Translations under genes and position numbers: made by a program
Shown here: positions 56,273 to 64,000 of the stretch, in pieces
Numbering within the stretch: the first letter of the stretch is position 1
Layout of the letters: each line of letters begins with the position of its first letter
DNA from: Bugula neritina
Lineage: Eukaryota > Bryozoa > Gymnolaemata > Cheilostomatida > Bugulidae
Length of the DNA: 64,000 nt
Assembly: GCA_964035545.1 (NCBI GenBank)
Contig: OZ037767.1
Span: 15,495,498-15,559,497, forward strand
Direction of reading: 5' to 3'
Notes under the pieces: generated by a model
Told to the model about the DNA's origin: nothing
Databases searched by the model: none
Seen by the model: only the letters and a program-made list of their open reading frames with translations

Positions 56273-57516
56273 AAAATGTCAAAACACGAAAAAACAAACC
56301 CGCAAACTTAGTCCAAGTCAGAAATATTGAAGTTAGAGAAATAAGTGATGACATCATATCCTTTATCGAACATCCGGCTGATTCTACTAAAATATTAGCG
56401 GCTACATCAAAACAACTTGTAGAGATCAATCACCATGGAGACTGTATAGCAGTAGCTGGTGTGCAGCTACAAGGTTGTGCCTATCAATCGAATGAATTTT
56501 CTTTTTCCTCAATCGGTCATTTTATTTATGCCCATTTCAACAAACTGAAAGTCTCTCACAGTCTTTTCAACAAATCAGCCATTTTGGTTGCTGATGCAGG
56601 TAATCACTGCGTAAAGTTTCTCATTCTAAAAAATTTATCATCTTTTGAGTTTGAAAATTCAATAAATGACTACCATGTTGGTAAGTGTGGATCTTTTAAA
56701 AAAGAATCGTTCTTGGAGAGCCTTCAAAGTTTAGTTGATCTTAAAGAAATGGAGCTGAACACCCCAAAACATCTTTCTCTGTACCATGACTCTGAGACTA
56801 TCAGACTGGTTGTTAACTGTGTACTGACTGAAGTATACTCTGTTATTGTTGGTATCTATCCAACTCACACTGTAGCATATGAGTACAGTGGACACCCTGG
56901 GTATGTAACTGATGTTTCTGAAAATCTCTATTGGCCATTATTTCGATCAAAAGGATTGAAAAGTCTTTCAACTGATAACAGCACATCAATAAACCAAATC
57001 ATTGTCATTAATGGGAGTTACTCAACTACTGCAAATTATCATTGTAATTCCAGAAACAGTTCTGCTATTCCTAGACTGTTTCAAAGTTGGCCTTTAGTTA
57101 TTGCAAATGGTGAATTGAAATCTCTGGTTTATAATTCGACAAGCAGTGAAATCAAACTAACTAACATAAATATTGCTAATCTTTCTACAAAAACACCCCC
57201 TGAATTTAGCCAGTTTACTATGACAAAGGAATCCAATCAAATTATTCTCTACAATCAAAGCCTAAAGAAATTTTATTATGCAAAGGCATTTTCTCGCTAT
57301 CGGAAAATTCTGGAAATGTTCTGTAGTGACTATGTAATAGCAAAAGCCATTGTGGGTGGACCTGAAAGTTGTGCTTACATCTGCAGTAAATATGGTAGTC
57401 AGTGTGTTGCTTTTTCTGTTAATGATTATGATAATTCTTGCTACATTCATGACCACTTTGACTTGGCCGATGCCTACATATTGGATGACTCAGCTTGTTA
57501 TTTATCTATAACATAA
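56273..57516 (+). CDS. large 3'-terminal exon with NHL-like and PAN/apple-like regions
   Basis: Acceptor GTGCTATTTTTAG, then 414 codons to TAA at 57514. Near the start LVADAGNHCVKFL matches an NHL-repeat strand, suggesting a beta-propeller-like region. The C-terminus has a PAN/apple-like cysteine pattern (ESCAYICSKYGSQCVAF ... CYIHD). Many N-x-S/T sites and the cysteines suggest a secreted or cell-surface protein. It lies 2.4 kb downstream of the WSC exon on the same strand, so one extracellular WSC/NHL/PAN gene is likely, though the phases show a missing exon. AATAAA near 57880 could end the transcript. Confidence 0.72.
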
Positions 57517-57675
57517 TTATAACGTATAATTTTATAGTTGAACACCACTTTCTGATGACAACATTAGTGATGCTTTATTTTAATTTATGTTAATTTTTAT
57601 TAATCATAATTATATTATTTTCATTCAATCAAATAGTTTTTGGATATGATACACAGTGGCTTTTGAAAATTATGT

Positions 57676-57868
57676 GTGTGTGCGTTGTGTGCGTTGTGTG
57701 CGTTGTGTGCGTTGTGTGCGTTGTGTGCGTTGTGTGAGTTGTGTGCGTTGTGTGCGTTGTGTGCGTTGTGTGCGTTGTGTGCGTTGTGTGCGTTGTGTGC
57801 GTTGTGTGCGGTGTGTGCGGTGTGTGCGATGTGTGCGGTGTGTCCGGTGTGTGCGGTGTGTGCGGTTT
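57676..57868. repeat. 9-bp minisatellite (GTTGTGTGC)n
   Basis: About twenty copies, first GTTGTGTGC and then variants with CGG in place of CGT. Located in the likely 3' UTR of the gene ending at 57516. Confidence 0.9.
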
Positions 57869-58099
57869 GTGTGTGTGTAAATAAAGTATTCTATATACAG
57901 AGTATGTATTTATTACAGACTACAGATTTCTATATTATATTTGTGTGTCTATAAAATTCAATAAAATACAAATCAATGATATTATTTATTTGAAGCTTAT
58001 TTGGGAATTTGTTATTAAATATGTGTGTGTGTGAGTATATTATATATATAATTATATTATAGATATAATATAATTATAGATATAGAATACTTCTAAATA

Positions 58100-58310
58100 A
58101 AAAATAGTTATAGATATAAACAGGTTATCGGTGTAGAATAGTTATAGATATAGAATAGTTATAGATATAGAATAGTTATAGATACAGACTAGTTATAAGT
58201 ATTGTATAGTTATATAAGTATAGAATAGTTATAAATATAGAATAGTTATAGATGTAGAATAGTTATAATTATAGAATAGTTATAAATGTAGAATAGTTAT
58301 ATATATAAAA
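58100..58310. repeat. tandem ATAGAATAGTTATAGAT-type repeat
   Basis: About twelve degenerate copies of a 14-18 bp AT-rich unit. Confidence 0.75.
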
Positions 58311-58319
58311 GTGCAGCAG

Positions 58320-59705
58320 TCAATAATTTAAACAACCTTACAAACACATCATTATATATCTTATACACAAACATTCACCAGATATATTTAATAATTTATG
58401 ATGCACATGGTCAAACATGCAATTAATATTGCTAATATTTAACTTTAAATACGTTATTACTAATATTGTTTACATGAGTGCATTTGTTGAAAAGAATGGT
58501 AATAACAGTTATAAAAGACAATTAAAATTTTTACTGGGTTATGTAATATACTTTGTTTATCTGCATGTTTCTTTTAATTACCAAATATATAAAATAATAT
58601 TTTAATGAACACAAAGTTATTCACTGTTTCACAAATTTGTTTTCTTATGATCAATAGGTTTTTCCACACTTTTTGTATTTGTAAAATAAAAATTTCTAGA
58701 TTTATTAGCTTAATATTAAACAGTGTCTGTTTATATTTTTAAAAATAGACAGTGTTTATTTTAATCATTCTCAAGAAACTTAGGTAGGTAAAAAATAAAC
58801 TATCAAAAATTGAAAATTAATTGCCAAATCCAAGATACATCAATTCAATATTACATTTAAATTTATAAAACAAATGATTTTCTGTTTTTGATAATAGATT
58901 TTTTTGTTTTATTATACAAGCTCTTTTGTAAAAAAATGCTTTTTGTAGTTATTAATATATTTTAAGAAATGATTACAGTTTCAAAAGTGGTCAAATTACT
59001 GCAGCTGCTTGGCTTCAGTGAAACAACTCTTGTTGCTTAAAGCTAATGGGCTTTGAAATTATGTTTGTTATAGAAGGATTATTAATGTAAATATCTATAG
59101 AAGCTTGTAGACTAAGACTTAGTGCCTTGTGATTAAATATCATTTTACAAATATCTTAAACACTGACGTATAACTGACAACAAAAAAGGTATTCTTTCAT
59201 GTTTGAATATTGGAACTGAAAATTATTGATTAATTTTTAATTTTTATTATATAAACAAAACATGGAAGTTTACTATACATTTAAAAACTTTAAGCTACAA
59301 AGCAACACTAAGTACAACAATTTCAGACCAGCTATAGAGATCAAATCTTGAAAAATAAAATCTAATCCTGTCAAGATACTGAAGTCAGGTATTATGAGCA
59401 TTACATATATTTATATACCTACATTTAACTTTCTATGTTTTACCTTTTACATGCAGTTTAGGCTTTATGATTTACAAATTTTATTTTGTATTCCACATTT
59501 TGCACTCTGTATTTTATATTCTGATTTTCATATTGCACATTTTGTGTTTTATGCTCTACGTTTCACCTTCCATGTGTGACATTCTACATTTTAAGTTTTA
59601 CATTTCGTATTCTAAATATCGTATCATATTAGAGGTAATGTTTTATATATTTTAGTAAAACGATCGTAATATCACAGCCTCGCACTTAGAGTATAAATTT
59701 TATAG
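58320..59705. other. AT-rich spacer
   Basis: No gene is supported. 59430-59630 is a degenerate tandem of ACATTTTGTATTCT-like 11-13 bp units. Confidence 0.5.
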
Positions 59706-59711
59706 GCATAT

Positions 59712-59980
59712 TGTAACGGGCGTGGTTTACTCGTCTCGCGCACCCCCTGCCAATCACAGAGAGTGATAGATAACAATTGTATTAAGCCAAGCAGTAGTAG
59801 TTAGTTAGCATGTAGCAACAGTGATGTAAAGCAGTAATTACCGTGATACTTAGAGATATTTTCATGTTTTATTATATACTTGTAATAAAGATTCCAAGTG
59901 AAACTACGATTGTATTGTCTGTGACTAAATGATAATTGGACTCACTAGAAGCCCACATAATTATTGTGCATCGCACAACA
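59712..59980 (+). repeat. 5' LTR of element 3 (inferred)
   Basis: It starts TGTAACGGGCGTGG and ends CACAACA, directly before the primer site with the same one-base gap as in elements 1 and 2. With no second copy in the window, the left edge (269 bp) is inferred. It contains AATAAA near 59884. Confidence 0.65.
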
Positions 59981-59981
59981 G

Positions 59982-59999
59982 TGGTGGCAGCGGTGGGAT
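59982..59999 (+). promoter_or_regulatory. primer binding site, tRNA-Leu type, element 3
   Basis: TGGTGGCAGCGGTGGGAT, identical to the sites in elements 1 and 2. Confidence 0.85.
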
Positions 60000-60032
60000 A
60001 TTTCTAGCTGAGACAATGAACAGACGGGAAAC

Positions 60033-60735
60033 ATGACAGAACACACAACAAAACACCCGGGAGGTAAGCCAGCCAATTTTTTTGCATATAGAGGAGGTGT
60101 ATAGAGATAAACTGACCGCTCCCACCTTCACGGGTGTAGAAGATGTGGAGCAATTCATCGAGGAATTCCACGATGTGGTAGACGTCGCTCAGTGGCCGCC
60201 ACAAGTAGCCCTCGTCAAACTGCGGGAGGTATTGACGGAGCGCGCTAGACAGTTCGGACAGGGACGGAGCGTGGCGGAGATATTCACTGCACTACGGAGC
60301 CGTTTTGGCACCTCCGCCCTGGAAGCCAGGGCCCGTCTACAAGTGCTACGCCAAGCGGAAGACACTCCACTCCGTGACCACGTTGCCTTAGTGAAGAGAC
60401 TGGCACGGAGCGCGTACAGCGACCTGCCAGAAACACACCGACGGAACTTTACTCTCATTGACTTCATGCAGTCCCTGAAAGATGTGGGTCTCTACCACCA
60501 ACTAAAGGCGAAGGGAGTGACCACCTTAGAGAGTGCCCTCCAAGTCGGGGAAGACTACCTCCGGGCCGAACAGCTATATACCGAGAAAGCAGAAGGCAAG
60601 CAAGTCACCGCGGCGGTAGCCCAATCACTCGGAGAGAAGATGGGCCGGTTGACCGTCAGACTGAAACAGATGGCAAAGACCCTTACCGATGCCGGGCCCC
60701 CCAGCCGAGGACCAAAGGGAGAGACCCCAGAGTGA
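60033..60735 (+). pseudogene. Gag of element 3, frameshifted and lacking the zinc knuckle
   Basis: ATG at 60033 opens a frame that shifts by one base at a T7 run (60077-60083). The capsid-like part then continues to TGA at 60733 (LTAPTFTGVEDVEQFIEEF onward, aligned with the other Gags). The CCHC knuckle present in elements 1 and 2 is missing, and the stop lies where the frameshift site would be (GTGAACTACCCGG in place of GTTAAACTACC). A consensus splice donor (GGGAG then GTAAGC) sits 31 nt after the ATG in the same phase as in elements 1 and 2. Confidence 0.75.
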
Positions 60736-61031
60736 ACTACCCGGAGTAAGAAAAGCGGCAAGCCAGGGCCTTCCCGCCCAAGAGACCCCCAACCCAGAAG
60801 AAGGCCTCACGGGCCGAAGAGAGAGCAACCACGGGGCGTACCCCGTGAATGGCAGATACCACGACGGACCAGCCGCCCTAATGGGCAACGCGAACCGTTC
60901 AGGCTACCAATCACCAACCGCTTCAGCCAGTTACCGGAGACGAAGCTAGCCCTCGGGACATCGGAAAGGAACTAAGCACCCCTCCGCCAAAGAAGCGGCA
61001 CCAGCAGGCCACCAAACGGACAACACGCCGT

Positions 61032-61352
61032 TTGACGGAGACTGCGCATGCTAGGGAAGTAAGGTTGCAACCGCATGGAGAGAGCTACTTCTTGCCCGGG
61101 ATGGTAGCCGGCAAAGCCGTCACGTTCTTGCTAGACTCCGGTTGCAACACGAATCTCCTCAGCAGACGAGTCTTCGATGCCCTCCCTCTCCAGGTGAGGA
61201 AGGAATTTGCTCTCTACACCAGGGAACCTGGCACCCTCGCAGACGGGTCGCGTATCCCCTTCTACGGTGTTGTAGAGCTGCCTGGTCGCGTCCGCGACCG
61301 GGCCATCCAGGAAACTTTCATCCTCAGCCAGCTGGAAGAAGATGCCATCCTG
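61032..61352 (+). pseudogene. protease region of element 3, first part
   Basis: An open frame with the aspartic protease motif FLLDSGCNTNLLSRRVFD and the conserved GTLADGSRIPFYG, ending at DAIL where the next insertion begins. The rest of the domain resumes after 62108. The stretch 60736-61031 is a degenerate gag-pol linker without a clear frame. Confidence 0.75.
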
Positions 61353-62108
61353 CACAGGATAGTTAAGGGCAACCTTTTAGCTGCAACTGCCTTGCTGAGG
61401 TTTGCATTGTAATCATATAAGAATTCAGTACCAGTAAAATAAAATCTCACCTAATTATGCTAGAGTCAAAATTTAAAAACTATGCTGTAGATCTTCTTTT
61501 TCTCCAGGGTAAATTTTTTGGAAATTTCAATTTTAATTTTTTTTGCAAAGTTATAGACAAAAAACTGCCCAATTTAGGCCAATTTTGCCTGAAAAGCTGA
61601 CTTTTCAGTACCAATAAAATATCTCAGCAGCAAAACATGATATCTGAATAAAAATTGCACTGCTGGAATCCTGAGATATTTCTCCAGGGTAACTTTTTTT
61701 CTTTTTTCAATAATTCTTCTAGATTGCCCACAAATTGGTGATTTATACACTGAAAATGCCATATTTTTTCATAGTAAATTAGCAGCGCGCAGTGCTTCAC
61801 GCTTCAATGAGCACGTAGGGATGAGAAGATATTGGCGCGTACATGCTAATTATAGGCTTGCTAGCTGGCAGGCTATAATGAATAGCTTGCTTGGTACTTT
61901 GTTTATGTAGCGCCTATACTGGAATGTTGATAGATAACGCAGCCCTAATGAAGGTTGCTGCTTATTGGTTGTAGTTTGATCTTAGGCTAAACAATTGCAA
62001 GTAGGCAACACGCATGCCACCCGCAGAGTAGTATTATTCAGGAACCTAACCTCCATTTTGAGAGAAATTTATGATATTCTTAGTGAGGATGCCCTTAACT
62101 ATCCTGTG
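61353..62108. mobile_element. 756-bp insertion with 19-bp inverted ends, inside the element 3 protease
   Basis: CACAGGATAGTTAAGGGCA (61353-61371) is exactly inverted at 62090-62108. The insert splits the protease codons between DAIL and GAPFLKRH. No transposase is encoded. Internally, two related segments (CAGTACCA.TAAAAT ... CTCCAGGGTAA) are repeated about 180 bp apart, and the right ~260 bp match the foldback element at 47452-47928 in inverted orientation. A target duplication is ambiguous: TG on each side, or ATCCTG if the ends are drawn differently. Confidence 0.8.
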
Positions 62109-63486
62109 TGGGGCGCCGTTCCTGAAGCGACACCAATGCCATATGGATTTCCATAAGTCCGCCATACTAATGGCAAGCCGGGATTTTTCCTGTGTCGATA
62201 GGTTCGGCCGTCCCTTGGTCGGGGGCGTGCAGGTGGTACGTAATTGTACAGTACCCGGCCGCTCCTGGGCGATCATTCACTGCAGGGTGAATGACCACCA
62301 ACTCTCTGGATTAGGGGTCGTTGAAGGAACGCACAAGAGAATCCAACTCGCCAGTAGCTTGAACCGGCTAACTGACCGAGGGGAGATTTTGGTGCAGTGT
62401 ATCAACCCCCTTTCAGAGTCGGTGACACTACCATCCGGATCCCTACTGGGGCGCTTCCACACGGTCCAAGAGGGAGACATAGGGCCGTCGCTGGGCGAGG
62501 CGACGGAGGGTCCCCAAGAGCGCCCGTCTGTACGGCGGGGGACCATCCCGGAACACGTTCAAGAGCTATACCAGTCAGCCTGTGAAGGCTGCGTGGGCAA
62601 CAAGGAGCACCAAATTATGGCCCAGTTGCTGCGCCAGTATGGGGAGGTGTTCAGCAGCGGAGACCAGGACGTGGGCCTGACTAGGGCCGTCCGTCACGAA
62701 ATACCGCTAGCTGCCGGGACTCTCCCTATCCGCCAACCCACTAGGAGACTGGGGCTGGAGAAGGAGAAGGAGGTCAGCCGACAAGTCCGGGATCTTCTGG
62801 ACCGCGGCCTCATAGAGCCTGCACATAGTGTGTAAAGCTCCCCAGTCGTTCTGGTCCGGAAGAAAGACGGCAGTTGGCGGTTCTGTGTGGATTACCGCAA
62901 ACCTAATAGCGTAACCAAACAGGACGCCTACCCTCTACCTCGGATAGACGAATCCCGGGACGCCTTTGCCGGCAGCAAGTACTTCAATACTTTAGACTTG
63001 CTGAGTGGCTACTGGCAATTCCCCCTGAGTCTCGACGCCCAAGAGAAAGCGGCGTTCATCACCAGAGATGGGCTGTGGAAGTGGAAGGTACTGCCCTTCG
63101 GGTTAACTTCCGCTCCTGCTACCTTCCAGCGGCTCATGGAACAGGTTCTCAGCGGGCTCCACTGGAAGACGCTGCTCGTCTACCTCGATGATGTCATCGT
63201 GATCTCCCCAAACTTTACGACTCATGTCAGTCGTCTGCGGGAGGTCTTCGAGCGACTCCGAGGTGCCGACCTCAAACTCAAACCTTCCAAGTGCGCTCTC
63301 TTGCAGCCGGAGGTGAAGTACCTGGGGCACGTCGTCGGCCGCAATGGCGTGGCGACGGACCCCGACAAGGTGCGGGCTGTGGCCGACTGGGTCACCCCCC
63401 AGGACTTGACCGGACTCCGGGCCTTCCTGGGGCTGGTAGGGTATTATAGACAATACATACCAGACTTTGCGGGGGTTGCACAGCCG
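62109..63486 (+). pseudogene. protease end, spacer and reverse transcriptase of element 3
   Basis: It resumes with GAPFLKRHQCHMDF and runs to TAA at 62833, where a Trp codon is expected (SAWSS in element 1). The RT then continues in the same frame: VDYRKPNS, LPFGLTSAPATFQ, the catalytic VYLDDV and YLGHVVGRNG. Coding stops matching after FAGVAQPL, at the TTAA where the next insertion begins. Apart from the stop, the RT core looks intact. RNase H and integrase lie outside the window or are lost. Confidence 0.85.
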
Positions 63487-64000
63487 TTAACCCTTTGGCG
63501 ATCAACTTTGAAGTTACGTAGTTTTAAGCCTCGTTTGAGTTTATCGCTAAATTTGCTAACAAATATTGCATAACTTTCAATTTCATTATTAAAAAGTTAC
63601 ACTTGATTTTGGCTTTAAATAAACTGGGTATTATAATTTTGAGAGTATCTTCTTTTATAAAAAGCTTCTTAAAGTGAGGGGAGACCTCAATTCTAGCTAA
63701 AATCAGTCATTTTAATTTGACCTCTCAAAACCGCCATTTTAAAATTAAAAATTCAAAATGATAAAATTAATTTATAATATGATTCAAAATATAGTGATTT
63801 TAACATTTCTGTTTATTTAGATGTTCTTCTAAATGTAATCTGAATAAAATAAACTGGCTCTCTATAACTTGACAGCAGTTTTTTGCATTTGAAAGTAGCG
63901 TTAAAATTTACCGACAATTTTGAAATTTAGGGATTAAATTGAAAAGCAACTAGCTGGCTTGGTAGCTATTAATTTAATGGCTCTAATTATCCCAAAATTA
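63487..64000. mobile_element. probable piggyBac-type insertion, left end only
   Basis: At a TTAA that is native to the pol gene (element 1 has CAGCCGTTAAACC at this point) the sequence changes to CCCTTTGGCGATCAAC and then AT-rich DNA. TTAA followed by CCCT... is the usual junction of piggyBac-type elements. The far end and any transposase are outside the window; 63541-64000 shows no coding region. Confidence 0.55.

Larger units (their letters stand above)
59712..63490 (+). mobile_element. LTR element 3: decayed Ty3/gypsy-like element, interrupted and truncated
   Basis: A 5' LTR, tRNA-Leu primer site, broken gag, protease and RT related to elements 1 and 2. The protease is split by a 756-bp insertion (61353-62108), and the element is cut at a native TTAA in pol (63487-63490) by another insertion that continues beyond the window. 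No 3' LTR is seen. Several frameshifts and stops show that it is older than elements 1 and 2. Confidence 0.88.

Noticed and set aside
57656-57954. Cys-Val-Arg or Cys-Ala-Leu repeat proteins
   Set aside because: Pure products of the 9-bp minisatellite; no start context, no splice sites, no domain.

Overview
The window looks like AT-rich, non-coding-dominated DNA of an invertebrate animal. The reasons are several non-LTR retrotransposon types, Ty3/gypsy-like LTR elements, a Tc1-type transposon, long dinucleotide microsatellites, and spliced host exons with WSC and PAN-like domains. I cannot name the phylum. No operons, rRNA genes or CRISPR arrays are visible.

Layout. 0-2.3 kb: AT-rich, with two possible minus-strand host exons. 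2.3-5.17 kb: a decayed plus-strand non-LTR element with a restriction-like endonuclease, R2-superfamily type. 5.2-9.0 kb: a full-length plus-strand LINE (apurinic endonuclease, RT, C-terminal C2H2 finger) bounded by a 12-bp target duplication and spoiled only by two in-frame TGA codons. 9.0-15.15 kb: simple-repeat-rich filler with a perfect 117-bp palindrome. 15.16-22.62 kb: LTR element 1 (minus strand). 24.1-29.4 kb: LTR element 2 (plus strand). 29.4-57.9 kb: introns and spacers with candidate host exons, a LINE fragment, a foldback element at 47.5 kb, long (AC)n/(GT)n tracts, a WSC-domain exon, a Tc1 relic and a 1.2-kb NHL/PAN-like exon. 59.7-63.49 kb: LTR element 3 (plus strand), split by a DNA-transposon-like insertion and cut off by a probable piggyBac-type insertion that runs out of the window.

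The most interesting content is the LTR element family. All three elements have the same 18-nt primer binding site, matching the 3' end of tRNA-Leu. Elements 1 and 2 share a two-part expression plan readable from sequence. First, there is a -1 frameshift cassette (GTTAAAC, 5-nt spacer, perfect 10-bp stem, 13-nt loop) at the gag/pol overlap. Second, an extra 3' ORF has no ATG at its head. It encodes a zinc-finger/coiled-coil protein and appears to be joined in frame to the first 14 Gag codons by a splice donor and acceptor that keep the same phase in both elements. Element 3 has a donor of the same phase.

Element 2 is unusual. Its two LTRs look identical and are flanked by a 4-bp duplication. 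Gag, protease, the integrase zinc-binding domain, the Pol tail and the extra ORF are open, but reverse transcriptase/RNase H and the integrase core have been cleanly removed in frame. It looks like a recently mobilised, coding-competent, non-autonomous element that depends on RT and integrase supplied in trans. Element 1 has near-identical LTRs but a broken pol, which also suggests mobilisation in trans.
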